NCBI RefSeq assembly: GCF_003254395.2
Contig: NC_037638.1
Span: forward strand, 21,474,690-21,538,689
Direction: 5' to 3'
Length of the DNA: 64,000 bases
Source of the DNA: Apis mellifera
Taxonomy: Eukaryota > Arthropoda > Insecta > Hymenoptera > Apidae
This document shows, piece after piece, positions 38,129 to 53,000 of this stretch. A model generated the notes under the pieces. It did not search any database. It was given only the letters and a program-made list of their open reading frames with translations, and was not told where the DNA came from. Each line of letters starts with the position of its first letter. Within the stretch, counting starts at the first letter, position 1. A program made the translations under genes and the position numbers.

Positions 38129-38470
38129 TTGTCGGGAAACGTTGCACGGGATACGGCAGCTCTCAGATTCCCCGTTGGCCTGTCCATTAATTTGAAACAG
38201 CCGGCCACTGTAAATCAACGCGCCCCGTGGTACGCGAGCCGTCGCTGCGAATCACATTTCGGCCACGAGGTCGCCGATTCGCGCCCGATTCCTCTTCATG
38301 CCGATCAGTGTGCTGTGATTCGAGGAATGTCATTGGACACGATGCAGATTCTTCGAGGACCACCGGCGTGGACCGCATCGACGCGTTGCATCGGTTTCCT
38401 CTCCTCCGGATGGTTCCTGGATCGTCCATTCTTCTGTGATTATCGATTACTTTCAATAATTCTAATTTTG
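38129..38470. promoter_or_regulatory. GC-rich island, candidate promoter or 5' exon
   Basis: A CG-dinucleotide-rich patch with open frames of about 70-110 codons on both strands but no recognisable protein. GATCAGTGTGCTGTG at about 38,304 resembles an arthropod initiator (TCAGT). It lies 2.6 kb upstream of the first supported stum exon and may be an alternative 5' end of that gene. This is inference from composition. Confidence 0.25.
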
Positions 38471-41049
38471 TGAATCGTTATTAATGATTATCCATTGTTA
38501 TATCCATTGTTAGTTGTAATTGTGTTAGAGTATCACAGTGTTGGAGTGTGTCGATTTGAGGAAATTTTAAGGGGATTGAAAGGAAGGAAGGAAGGAAGTT
38601 TAGAGAAGATGTTATTTCGGACTTTTGATCGAAAGTGTGCGACAAAGAATTTCGTGTAAGGAATATGGGATTGTATGGGATCGATGGTTGAATGAAAAGG
38701 TGAAGAAAGGGATTTGAATCGTCTTACGATAAAAAGCAATTTGAGTAAGTGAATTCTTAGTACGCAATAGTAAGATGTAAAAAAAGTCATTAGGATTTTT
38801 TTTTTCAAGCTAGAGAGTATATAAGTTGTTTGATCGATGCAATTATTCGTAAGGGAATGAATAAAAGAAACGTAACGGGAATGAAAAGATTTATCACAAG
38901 TGAAACGATGACCGGTTCTTATTCCATTGATACATTTTTTTAAATCGTTTCATTTCACGATTATTTATTATATAAAAAATTTAACACGTTCGAAAACTAT
39001 AAAATCCCTCTTCCATGACGTGAATATCAACGAAAATTTCTATCTCAGAAGGAAGATTTTGTAAAAATTTTTTTTTTCATAAACTCTTTTCGATTCAAAA
39101 GTAATATTACCACGAGATTTCCAAATAGAGATGATATGAAAAATGCATCAACAGCGAAAAATTCGTTGACCTACATAAAATACTTTTATGCAATTTAAAA
39201 AGAAAGAATAAAAAAAAAAATAAGAAGAGGAAACGAGGAAAGAAATTCCTCGAAATCCACTTTCTCGACAAGAATCCTCGCAACGATTCATCATCCGGCG
39301 CCGTCATCGATCTTCTTTTTCTCGTTCGCCCATTAATGCGAAACACAAAAGAACGAACACACATACGAGAGAAAAAAAAAAAAAGAAAGACTAGAATACA
39401 GGAAGGAATACGAAAAATGTAGATCAAACAACGTTACGGTATAATCGTAATAAGCGTACTTATCCAACCATTCCCGCGTATGAGAGCGTGAATAAAATGC
39501 GTAGACGTTTTTATGTACAGTTCAATGAGGCTCGTTACAACTAGAGTGAATAATAATTGCAATCGTTCGTGGAAATGATCATTGATCACGGATGTTGCAC
39601 GAGCCAATCGTCACACTCGAGTCCGATCTTCGAGGGGAAAACGAGGCGCGCAAGAGAGAATGTAAAAAAAGTCCAAGTCTTTTAAAACAACTGTTACCGT
39701 TTATTAGAAACGAACAGAACGGGTGGAGAATATTTCGAAGAAGGCTGATTCCTCGAACTTCAGAGACGAGTTTTTTATTCTCGCGCAAACCCTCGCGTGG
39801 TGGAGAAAGAGGAGGATGCGGGGGCGTTGATAACGTCGAAAAAAAAAAGAAAGAACGAGACTAAAATTCGATCACGACGAGGGGTCGATGAATAAAAAAA
39901 ACGAGCTTTTATCGAGATCTTTTTATTAAAGTCAGTGAGTCTCTAGAGAAATTATTTACAATATTTTTCACGATGATAGTTTTGAATAATTATAATTTTT
40001 ATGATTTTTATATTTTCAGACACTTTTCAGCTGTGATGATTTTCTGTGTTTCAGGTGAGAGCGACAACGGATTTTGGCGTCCTCCTCATTTTGGTCGTCT
40101 GCATGAAGGACTCGAGGTACTATACTTTCTTTGCTATAATTGTTGGATAACTAAGTTTAATAAGCCATTATTGCTCGAGTATCTGTTTAAGCAGGTTCTC
40201 GTTTCGAGCATTAGAAGTGTTATTATGTCAAGCAGCGGTTGTTAAAAGTGTCCACAGTTGTTATTAACGTGCTCGGCGTCGCGTGCAACTTTTCTCGGAA
40301 AGAGATGTGTTTATCAAAGCAGAAGGGACTAGAAAGTTTCGGGTTGCGTCAGTTTGTCGACGATAGTGGTATCAAACGGCAAATATTATTAACGAGGAGC
40401 TAGAATTATAAAGCCGGAGAATGGAAACAACTTTGGTTGTACGTTTTGGTCCGTTTTACTCGTGCGCTGCTGAATCATACTTTCGAGCAATTCGTGTTTG
40501 CACAACGTTTTAAAATTAAGAAAGATAAGGAAATCGTTGTACGTAGAGAAAGACTCGGTTCGATACGAGTTACAAAGTTGAAGAAACTTTAATCGAATTT
40601 AACTTTAATCAATTTTTCTTCAGAAGAATTCCTTCAATTCGTATCCCAATCAATTCAACAAATGGAACAATCTTCAACTTTAATTTAAATTTCTTCTTAT
40701 CGATGCATCTCGCTCTTTTTATAAATCTTCGTGACACCAACGAGAGCCAAGTTATTTCCTCGACATATATCGAAAAGCTTAAAGTCTAAACATAATTACA
40801 TTCCAACCATATAGTCACGAAGAAACACTTTTCCTTTTTACTCAACTTGTTACTTTAATTCCCATTAAAAACGGAGAAACTACTAATTTTCAAGACAGTG
40901 CAATAATAATAATCGAAGATAATATCAAAAATGATCGAGATTGTGATGGATCAGCTACGATAACCCACGAATATTTTCTTCTCCAATAAGTAACATTAGA
41001 AACTTTTAACTCTTAATTACACTTTTCTGATTAGACTTTCGGGTTACAG
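38471..41049. other. Region before the supported stum exons
   Basis: Mostly non-coding. One exon-like segment at 40055-40116 (acceptor TGTTTCAG, donor CTCGAG/GTACTA) is open in the phase needed to join the exon at 41050 and would read GESDNGFWRPPHFGRLHEGL. If real, the stum protein extends upstream and its true start lies further left. Other short frames here look like shadows. Confidence 0.4.
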
Positions 41050-41067
41050 TTTCGGGGCCTCGAAAGG

Positions 41068-44000
41068 ATGAGGCGATTCGAGGACGGCCATGCTCAACGA
41101 CCGCCTCCGTTCAGGGTGCTCGCGGCACCCGATTACCTGTCACCCACCGCGATACCGCCACCCCCGCCGCGTGCACCCGAGCCCTACAAGATCGCGCCCT
41201 CTTCCACGTCTTCCTCGAGGGCCCACAGGCGGTCCAGCTTCGTGATCATCGCGGACTCGAGGCCCGGCTCGCCCGAGACGAGGAGTCCATCCCCGACCTT
41301 GGCCACCGGCAGAGTCTCCCCTTTTCGAGGACGCGGCTTCAAGGGACCACCCCCTCGCTCCAGATCCAGGCCGCAGTCACCCGAAATCGCGGACGGTCGG
41401 AGGAGGGGAAGAAACGAACGACGAGGTAAGATTTATTCATTAATCATTTTTCAAACGAATTTTTTCTTGCAAATAATTTATACGATACATTCGTGTTATC
41501 TATTGTAAACGTTATTCTTGTTTATTCACGATCGTACACAGAGCATGAATGTTTCGAAATGATGGGAGAGAATAATTTATGTAAAGTATATTTTATTTCT
41601 TCTCTATCGAATTTACAATTTGTATATCGATCATCAAACGAGAAATATTTTCATCGATGAATCGCTTTACCCTCGCCAGTTTCAGTGTCGCAACAGAGCA
41701 GCCCGAGAAGAAGCCTGATCCCTCAGCCGACTCGTCAGCGTTCGACGTCGCTAAGCAAATCGACGGAGCGGCTCTCCTCGCCCAAGTTGGGGCGGCGCAC
41801 GGACTCGCGGGGCCGTTTGACGGATTCGAGGAATCGTTTGAACGCCTCGGGAAACAGCAGCAGCGTGGCGAGCCTGGCCTCCCGCCGACAAGCCGCGAGG
41901 ACGCCCAGCAAGCTGTCCCCGATCCAAGGGACCCCTACGAAACCGGAGAGGACCCCGACCCAGTCGAAACGGGATCGATCAGGAGGGAAGGAATCCGCGC
42001 CGGCCAGGCAACAGAAATTTGCCGTTTCTCCGTCCAGGCACAACGCGTGGAACGCGAAGAAACAGGAGAGGGCACCCGTTTCGGGGGGGAAGACGGGGGG
42101 GAGCAAGGAACGAGTGACGTCTCCGTCGAAAATCCCGCTCAAGACGAATCGGGTCGGCTCGAATTCTTCTTCCTCCTCGAACCCGTCCAGGTTCATCACC
42201 ATTTCTAATCAGCCCAAGGGCAAAAAGGGGGCCGATAAAGGGGGGTCGAAGGGGGTTGGCGCGAGCGACGAAACGAGCGTGAACGAGTCCGGCCAGGATG
42301 GGGGGAAACGGAGTGAAACGGAGTCTCGAGCCGGCGAGAAAAGCGCCGAGCGGATCCCCGATCTGCACTTGATCGATCTGTTGAAACAGACATCCACGGC
42401 CACGGGGACGTCGAGCGTGGTGAGCACGACGGCCACCACGGCCGTCCAACCTCTTCACATCGACGCGAACGCGATTCTCCTCGACAAAGATGGGTTGGAA
42501 AAGAAAAGTCTGGCCGAAGAGAGGTCGAAGAGCCAGAAGAATAGCCTTTCCGAGAACAAATCTTCCAACTCGCCGAACCCCGACGATTCCAAACAGATCC
42601 ATAATTCGCAACACGTCGAGGATCATCACCACCCCCGTCACGCGAATTCTCAGATCTCGAGATCCAACAGGTCTAACGGTAATTACGGTCGGGCGAAGGG
42701 TGGCGCGGAGGGTAGGAACGATTCTCCGATCCCCAACGACAGCAATCACCAATCGAAGGGCAACGGTACGGGGCAATCGGCGAAGAGCAAGGGTAACGGC
42801 GCGGCGACGGGGAACGCTGATTCGACGATTCAACGTTCGAACAACAAGATGAGCAACGATCCGAAGAATTGCAGGCCTAACGACACCAAGATGGTGGAGG
42901 AATCCGTCGCGTTTCAACCCGTCGTATCGAACTCGTCGTCCAAGGCGAGCGAGGTCGAGTCGTCGAAAGATTCGGCGAGAAATTCCTCGAGCACGGAGAG
43001 GGGAACGGGGGTGGTGAGCGGTGGTTCGGTGAAACAGGAGGAGGCGAGGACGATTTCGAGGTCGAGCGACAATTCGGGGACAAGGGTCGCGGCGAACGCA
43101 CCGGTGAAAAGCACCCCCGTGTCCGACCGTTCCTCCGTATCCTCGAAGGCGAACAACAACGGGTTGGCGAGCAACGACGCGAACAAAGTGAAGAGCGCGG
43201 CGGGGGGCAAGGTCGGGAACGAGGGAAGTGGTACGTCGTTGAAGTCGTCCGGGGGGGTGTCGGTCGATTCGATCGAGAGCGTGCGATCCACGGACACCGG
43301 GGTGAGCGTGGACACCGTGAGGGGGGTGTCCTCGCCAAGGGAGAAAACGGGGATGCACGTGGTGAAACGGGCCCAGGAGATCGAGACGTTGAGCGGGAAC
43401 GTGGTGCACCTGGAACAGAACGGCGAACCAGCGTGAGTACGATTTGTATTCCATCCCTTTCTTCTCCGTGAAAAATTTCCTTTCCTACGAATTTCCTCTT
43501 ATCTTTGAGAAAGAGAAAGAGAATTTTGCGCGAATTTGTTTTTACTTTTGAAAAATATCGATTGTAACCGCGAGTACTACTCGAGAACTCGATGGTATTT
43601 TTCTTTTCAAAATTTCGATTCTCGAGCGTAATTCCGTGATCTCACGGAATCGTATTTTATATCGGGACCGGGATAGATATTAATCTGGAAAGATCCACAA
43701 GGTGCTCGGTGACTATTTATGCCGTCGGAAGTGACGATAAATCGTCGGCGGATCCGATGCGAAGCCAGTATCAAAGGACACGGCGTACTTGGGTGTACGT
43801 GGTAGAAGGTTGCGCGTGTCGGGCAAAGCAGAAAGTGACGGACGCGACGGATCGGAAAATCGAGTTATTAGTTGGAGGGTTGCCGCGACACGAAAGCCGA
43901 GCATCATTCTCAATTAAAACGAATCAACCTTTCCGTGATGAAGAGCCGCGTAATGAAAAAAAAGAATCGCTTCCGGTTCTTTCGAGAGCGTTATGCCTAA

Positions 44001-47000
44001 AATGCCTTCGTTCGTTCGTTCGTTTGTTGAATTTCATTTACCCTCGCGAGGCCCATTTTCTTTTCTCCGACACGAAATTATCGCCCGAGAGCGAGAGCGC
44101 TCATTATCAATTTCCATCCGTATAATGAACGATGAATGAACGAAGATTAATCCGTAAATATCATAGCATTTATGAAGTGGCCCCGCTTCATTAAGACCGT
44201 GTAATCGCCGCCAAGAATCACGAAACGCTGTAGTTTATTACCGAGTTATTTATCGTTACGTCTTCCACTACGTGGCTACCCTTACAATCCGTCCCTGGAT
44301 AATCGGATTTTACTAAGAATTAATTGTGCGCTACATAAATACCGAATGTGGGTTAAGTAAAGCGAAGAAGGATCGAGTGTTTTCCCTTTGTTCGGTTCCC
44401 TTTAACTTTCGCTCTTGAATTACAAATTAATTTTGAAACGATCCAATCTTGGGATGGGTCAACCTACGATATTTAAATTTGTCATTTTTTTCTTCCTGAT
44501 TCGTACAGAAATAGAAATATTGATAATAACGTATTATTAACTGCACGTAAAATTAATAGATCGTTTAATCGTGGAGAAATAATTTTTCGACGAATTTCTA
44601 AAAACAAAACGAAGTTTTATCAAAGAAAGGTAAGAAGAGGAAAAGGAAAAAAAAAAGAGAAAGGATCGTGAGGGAAGTTGGAACGTTAGAAGTTGGTCGC
44701 TATGAAATTGTTTCACAACTTGTACTCGCCGGAGCGGGCATCATAGACAATGTGAGAGGGGAAAACTTGGCCCATCGTAAGATCCACAGAGTTCCTTCAC
44801 CCCGGCTAGTTATAAAGCACCACCCTTCCCAGTGGTCGATGCAACCAAGCTGGGTTTATCGATCCCGCGGAGATTTACATCGCCACGGCCTGGCTCAAGG
44901 GGATTATAAATCAGAATTTCGAATCGCCTCGTTATACGAGCGTCGCTAATTAACTTGAATTGGTTGGTAGCTGAAGGAAGAAATGAAGGAGAGAAGGGGG
45001 AAAAAAAAAGAAAAAAGAAAAAAAAAGAGAATGTTGAAAACACGAGACCGTTAGACCGTGTCCATCGTTCGCGCCTCCGAACTGTAATTTTTTTTTTTTT
45101 AATTTTTTTTCTGTATCTTTTTTTTTTCGTACATATTTCGTTTCGTTGAAACTCGTTTGAAAAATTGAATAGAAGAAATCGGAATTCAAAAATTGACCGA
45201 TACTTTTTCTTTTTTTTTTTTTACATTTCCTTTTTAGAAAGGAATAATTACATTATCCATTTGCTTCTGAAGAAAATTTCATTTTTATATTGCATAGAGA
45301 TTCTTTTCGAAGGCTCGAGCCAAACTGCAGTTAAAATTGTGACATAATTGTAATTCGCAATAGTAAGGAGTGTGCAGGAGTTTTACATCGATTTTACGTT
45401 ATATACGAGAGGCGAACCATTTAAATCGTACGTTGCATTTCTATTTATAGAGCGTTAAAAAAATTTATCAACAATGATACAATGATAATGATGGATCGAT
45501 AAAATTGTAATTGTAATACTCTATCCTCTATTGTGGTTAATCGAACACGTAATATTGTTAGCCTTGTATTTTTCAAATCGTTTTGAAAACGATGATCGTG
45601 TGTCGCGTTGGTACAAGTATATCTATCGTTATTTCGCCGCATCGATAGAGGCGACTCGTTCTTAACTCGTTCTTAACTCGTAATTATAACGAGATTAAAT
45701 TCTTTTTACGCGACAGAGACCCCACACGCAGAGACCTCCCTCCCCCGTAATCGTACGGCGAGATTTTATTACAACCGGCCACGTTAAAAGTGACTCACAG
45801 GGTGAACCGCAATAGCGTGACGATGCTGCGTATAATCAGCGTACGAATACTGAAACGTCTTTACAAATATGACCGTGCTCGAGGGATGTAGGGCTCTCTC
45901 ATGAAAATGTTCCATCCAACGAATGGAACGAATATTCATTGAATAATTCATCGCATCTCGTCCTATCGTGTACCTTTATTCCATTGAACTAATTCTCCGA
46001 GAGGGAATTAAATTGGATTATTTTCAAATTATCACCCCATTGTGACGAGTTATTCATATATATATATATATATTTTTCGTTCTTTCTCGATAATCCTCGA
46101 TAAGAAGCAATTGGAAATTGCGTATACAATACGGAACTTTAACTTTTTCCCTTTTTTGTTTTTTTTTTTTCTTTAATATCTCGGTAAATGTAAAATGGGC
46201 ACTTCGTATTTATGGGGACATTACGAATGCAGAAACAATTATACTCTCCTCGTATAATAGAAAGTTCTAGGTGAAATTTAGCGTGAAATATAGCCGGTAG
46301 TTTAACGGCGAGCTATTAGCTTATTTTGAACGCGAAGACAATCCTTCCTTCCAACTATATTTAATCCTTCCCAATTTTAGTTTCAAACGAGCAAACGCCC
46401 ACGCGAAACTAATTATTTCCACCTTAACGACAATATTCTTAACCGAGGTTTAATCGCATTAAATTCACCCGAGGTGAGAGAGAATTTCCCATCGTTTCTC
46501 TCTGGAGAAGGAGGAGAGCGCACACGGAGAGCGGCTCGATTCGATCCAAATCCAAATCGATCTCGCGTTACCTTTTCATCTGGTTCGGGGCCAGATCCAG
46601 TACCAAACAAGTACCTATCCGTAGAGGTGCTGATCTGAAAATAATCTTTGCCAAACCCATGAGGCGCACAATATCGTCTTTGCTCGTGCAGCCATCAGCC
46701 CCAGTGTGGTTCGAGCAAATATTATCACATCTATTATTAGTCGATCGTCGGTTGGCGAACGGGATTCCTCTAAAAACATGGTTACACGTGCACGCCATTT
46801 CCGGCCTGTTGAACGTAAACGTACTCTAGTTGCCGCGATCGATCCCTCTTTCGTTTTGTTGCATCGAATTCCGTCGGCCCGCTCTTCCATCTCGATCACC
46901 TCATCCTCCTCCTTCCTCCTCCTCCTCCTCCTCCTCCTTGTCTGTTACGCCTTGTTTTTAGAAAATGGAAATATACCACGCGGCTTTCACTTATTTTTCG

Positions 47001-50000
47001 AGGTGAAAAATATTTTTTTCGCCTTTCAACCGCGAGCTCGTTATCTCCAAGTTTCTCCTTAAATCTTCGGGATCGCCGAGATTCCAACGGTTCTCCCCTC
47101 CGAAGAAGAGGCGGGGCGATCTTGTTTGTTCTCGAGGAACTCCGTAGATCTCTCCTCGACCAGGTATCATCCTCTTGTCAGACTTGTGAAATTCTCGGCG
47201 GAAAATTCTTGGACGTTGACCTTTTTACGCGAGATACGTAGGATTGGAAAAGTAATAAAATGACGAGTTATAAATAAATTGTCATCTCGTTGTTTGTATT
47301 GTATTTAAGCAAGTTGGAAAATTGTTTTTTCTTTTCTTTCTTTTAATTAAACAAAGCAAATTTACCGCAATAAACGTGGACAGCCTCATGTTATTAAGCT
47401 CTAGATTTCTATTAAAATGCAATGCATCCATTGCAGTTGATCATTTGATTATTCTTGAGCGAGAAAAAAAAAGGGTTCACCTCGTTCGAGGAGAGGAAAG
47501 AAACGTGGATAAAATGAAATGTGACCAATATTTCACGCTCGACATTTAACAATGTTTCACAAAGGTAAGGATCAATATTTCAGAATCTGGAAACTTCGAG
47601 ATCCTCGTAAATAATACATATGCGATTCCGAATAACGCGGTCATCTTTTTCACGCGTCAATATATATATATATTTATAATCCCTTTTCAGATGTAAACGA
47701 TTCTCTTCCCTCCGAGAGAGAAGTATTAATAATGTATGTTTTTTTTCCTTTTTGAAAAAGAAAAATATATCGCGACTCTGCCGATATAAAGCATGCAAAG
47801 CGTATTCATTCCCTCCCTGTAAATCAATCACAGAATCTCAGAAACGTTTTCTGGTATGAAAGCAATTGTACCGCGATTTATTTAACTACGAGTCACAGCG
47901 ACGATAACACACGTGCACGTCCAGCGCTCATTTAATAAACTCCAAGTAATATCCGTCTTCCACTTTCCAACCTCTATTTTTATTTCATTCGACACGCTTC
48001 GCTTTATGATGAATTTCGAAAAATTTGACGTTATATTTCACAATTGTTTCGCATTACGAAAATGAATAACAATCGGTTAAAAGTTTTTCTTTAAAAGAAA
48101 TAACAAGAAAAAATTATTCTTACAATTGCTTCGATCACTATTTATATAATAAATATACAGATAACATTCGAATTCGATTCCGTATCGAGACACTCGAGGC
48201 GACGTAACCCAAAATAAATAAAGCGAGTCGAATGAAAAGTACGATCGAGGAAAATAAATACACGAATCAATGTACGAATTTCGATCGAGCGTCATTCGTT
48301 CGACGAACGGTGGCGAATTAACATGCCACGTACAACGCCTTGCTGAATAATTCGCTGGTTGGCCGTGTGTTTGGGACTGATACAACCAAAAATGGACGTA
48401 ACGTGGCCACGTGGATTGACCGACGGGCCGTGGGGGGATCGCGTGCGAGGTCCAAGGTCGAGCCACGACCACCCCTGTGTGTATTTCACCCCTCTCGCTC
48501 CACTTCCATTTCTTCTTCGTGCGCATCGCTTCTTCCATCCGGACATTTCTCGCGTCTCGTGATTTTTTTTTCGGATTCGTGTCAAAGGACAGGGAAGCTG
48601 AAAGGGCTCGCGTGACATGGCGCGGCCTCCTCTAGGAACTAGCTAGCTTCTTCTTCTTCTTCTTCTTCTTCTTCTTCTTTTTTCGTGTTTGCCCCAGTTT
48701 TTTCCTTTTTTTTTTCGCGCGACATTGACGTCAATCTGTTGGACGTTTATGATACCGTTTAACCCAACTTCATATTTCTTCACGCTCTTAATTGATTTTA
48801 ATAACGGTTTTTTTCGTCGTTGTTACGAATAATGGCAGTATTTATACGTAACGAGGAGGAGAAGAAGTTGAACGAGAATAGGGAATGTTATTATTGTACG
48901 ACGAATTGTATTATTTGCAGGATTGAATAGGGAGATTCGTGTCTTCTTTGTGAATTGGCTTTATTCGATTTGCAGCTTTCTCAGTTATGAGCATACGTTG
49001 TTGGGAGTTGTGTGTTTTCGAAGTGGCATTTATGGGTCGATTAAATGGTGTATTCTCGAGGAATTAGTGTAAAAGATTTAGGGTAGGTAATTAGAGACGG
49101 TATATGGTTTAACAATGGTTTCAATGAGTGGGAGAGAAAGGTTATTCACTGATCCAAGTTACTGATTCTAGGTCGTAATTAAACTTGGAGTTTATGATCA
49201 GCCAAGGGGTTACAATTATCAAGGATTAAACATTGGTTTTATACTTTTGAATTAATCGCTTCTCAGTCGAAGCTGATGAGCTTTTTTTCTCGTACGTTCG
49301 AGTTAATTGCTCGTTGTAAAGAGAGAGACAGAGAGAGAAAAAAAGAAAACGTATAATTTTTTACAGTCACTTTTTAGACTTTCGAGATTTCTAAATTTAT
49401 GTCGAGCAAACATATTAAATGATGATCATTTCGAAACAAAGCTATGCACCGATATAATTGTATCGATAAGAACGTCACGGTATCCAAGTACGTACACAAG
49501 TTGGCGTGAATTTATTGCGACGCAAGAATATATTAGCAATTACCAGAAATCAGCCGTACCTGCCATTTTGACGCACACTTCTTTGACACACGCACGCACG
49601 TACACGTAAATATATACGCCGTTGCTTAATTCGTTTCCTTTTACTTCCCTTTGTGCGGCCATTGCTAGCACAATTCCCAGAAATCACGTAATTTGACGAA
49701 TTCCCGCGATCACGCGCAGTTTGCCCTAATTTTTTTTCACAACAACGATATTGTTCGATCATCGAGACGCGATTCCTTTTTCCTGGAGAAAAGATTTTCG
49801 AGAAACGAAAGGGGAGAATCGACACGTGTCGATCGCAAAATTATCATATCGATTATTTATTCGAATTATTTGCAACGCGATTAGGTTTCAACCCCCTTGT
49901 TTATGTTAATATAACCCGTGTCGGTCACGTAACTTAAAATTAACTATGTGGTACGTGTGAACCTCGCCGTTTTCTTTTTTTTTCTTTTTTTTTTTTTTTC

Positions 50001-53000
50001 TTTATAGCGTACGGTTTTTATTATTCGTAACTAAAACGTGTAGGCTAATTTTTTTCTACTTAAAAAAAGAAAAAGAAAAGAAAACACGAGAAAGGCTCCC
50101 TTTTTTTAAGGAATTCGATCTTTGCTCCAGATTCGTTTCAAGAAAGGAAATTAGTTGTGTAATCGAGATACGTTATCTCATCGGTTCTTGCTCTAAAAAC
50201 ACGCAAAAGACGATATTGAAACGGTATTATAACGAGGCTGATTCATTTATGCGATACATCACGGCCGTATCCCTAATTTCTTCACTTTTGCTCCCGCGTG
50301 TAATTCCTCGGAATTAGTTTCGCTCGTAACTTAACTAATTACACATAATAATTTAATTACGTATAATTAACAAGAAGAAAGCGCGCCCATTGTCTTTTGC
50401 GAATTTTTTAGAAACGCCAGATTATAATTGTAACTTATTATCCAAGTAATTTGATTAGCTATTCTCTCTTAAAAAAAGTTACAATTATAAATTAAGGCTT
50501 ATCGAAGCTTTTTAGCTTTATCGCCTGTAATAATCACACTTTTTAAAGAGAAATTTTCGAAACGAATTCGATCCAGATTGCTTCATAAAAACACTTTGAA
50601 TTTATCCAATCGCGAGTAATTGGAAATACGTTCATTACGATCGTATTCAATCGTAATCGAGAATGATTAAGTGGGTCAAAGCAATCGCGGATCGCTCGTT
50701 TTGTTTAGCGCCACAATTCTCTAATTGCGAGCAAGTGAAAGTAATAACAAGGTAATCGCGTTGCTGAAACTTCCTCCTCGGAGGGTTAATGACGCCTGCA
50801 CATTGTAAACTTTTAACTGCACGATTTTGGCGGCGCTCTGTGTCGTAATCGCCCCCCTCCCCCGAGAATCGCCGCGCTGCCAACTTTTAATAGTTTTGTT
50901 GAACGCGTTGCACGATTGACATCCATTTTGCACGCGTTCCAAATAAAAATAACTAAAATTTCGATGGATAGCTCTTAGTCAATAGGTGGATTCAATAAAT
51001 GGCGTGCGTGGAGAATAAATATATTTTATTTAATAATAATAAAAAGATAATTAATAAAGAGAAAGAAAATACAGATATCTCGTGTAACAGAGTTAGAGAT
51101 AGTATGGAGATTCAAAATCTTTTTAAATACAACGTTGAAAATAATAGTATTCTCTCTCCATCTTTTTTCGAGTTCGGTCTCGAATCTCTTCATCTAGACT
51201 TAATTTCACGATAACGTAAAGTGTACAAAATGAATGAAGCTCGAATTAACTTGCCACGGCAGAACTTTTATATCGGCAGACCAATTTCAAAGATAATTTA
51301 CATTTTCATCGCTTCGAAAAGGTTTTGGTTCAACTCGTTCATTGCACGTAACTTTTTCTTTCGTTGCATACACACGAAAATTTCTTTTATATTTATCCAA
51401 CCGGTTTAACGGTTGTTTTATCTAACAGGTTAACAGGGCCACGTGACTGTACGCAATACATCAATACCACTTGCACAAGACACCATTATGCCACTATTTC
51501 GCATAATTCTCCGCACCGCATAATGATACGTTTCTTTATGTATCACTTATCCCACAAAACGTTTATTATGAAACGTTATTATTATCAGCTGGAGTTTTTA
51601 CGACGGCATACAAATTTCTCCAAGTATTCTCGATTATTAATCGCTTATAAAATAAGGAAATTTCGTTATTAAAATTATGAAACGAACGTGTTCAAGCGTT
51701 CTTCAAAGATCTTGCAATCTATAATTGTCGAATCGATTATCGAAATATTTTTCTTCCCTTCCCTTTCTTTTTTTTTTGGAAGTTATAATAATATTCCGGA
51801 AAAAAGAAATACGCGGCCTTATAATAATCTTAAATGGACATGCTAAAGGAGAAAGTTGGCGTCCAATTCTTCAGGGTCTCGCGAGCGAACGCCGCTCGCA
51901 CGCGCATTTGGCAAGACTAGCCTCACGAATCAAAGTGGCCGCAATTAAAGAAGGGTTCGTGCCATTGAAATATCGTTATGGATCTATATTTTCTGTTTCC
52001 GTCAGCTGTTCAGAAATCACGTAATACGGATATTTTATTATTACATTCGTGTTTTTTAATTAAACGTCTCCAAACAAGAAATTAAAACAAATTTTAATCA
52101 TAATTTACTCTCTTATCTCTGCCAGAAACTTAAAACTCTTGAAACTACAAGATTTTTGCAAAACCAAAGAAATAACTTTTCCGGAAGAAAAATCATCAAA
52201 CTATCCGAGTCGATCGAACGTTCATCGATATATAATAACGAAAAGGAAAATAAATACATAAAACCAAACCGGAAAAAGAAAGAAATAACGGAGTCACGAG
52301 AACATCGAGCGAATAAGAGAAAGAAAAAAATGCTGGAAAGAGGGGGAGGGGGTGGAAATGGACGTGGGCGCCTTGAAAAAAACGCCGATGTTAAGGTAAA
52401 GAACTTCACCGTGCCCCGGCGCTATCGATTTCGCGGTCAACCGAAGGAAGTCTCTGGTGTACGTACGTGTAAGTAAGTAAGTAAGCAAGTAAGTAAGTAA
52501 GTAAGTAAGTAAGTAATGCAGTGTCGGCCTAAGGAGAAAATCTTTGCGTGACCGACCCGCTGGCCGGCACGGTTCAGTCCACCCTCTTCGCTTCGCCGCC
52601 CTTCGATCTGGCGAGGTACGGCCAACCCCCGAGGACTGCGGCACCTGCAATCTTCGTGCGACACAGGGCAGCGATGCTCTGTTCGCCAGCCGGACGACAA
52701 CACACGACACCCTCTTCCACCATCTCTCATACGCGCTTCTCTTCCATTCGAAATCGATCCATGGGATTCATCCTCGGTTATCTTTGCCTCCGCTCGCCGT
52801 GAACCGCGCGGTATTTCCGCTCGGTCATCGATCACGAGAATCCCACCGTTGCTCATCTTGCAATAATACAACCACGGAATTAGGAGGTAAGAGTCTTGCT
52901 CTCTCTCTGTCTTTTCCACCTGCGTTTTGTGGTTGAAGGAAGATTATAATCGGAGGAGGAGTGGAGGATCGTACGGTAACACGTGGGAATTTTGTGCACG

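Noticed and set aside
52548..52919. Three overlapping frames of 84-160 codons on both strands at the GC-rich island
   Set aside because: They are mutually exclusive, show no family features, and none ends in the phase needed to join the next stum exon, so the island is treated as regulatory or untranslated.
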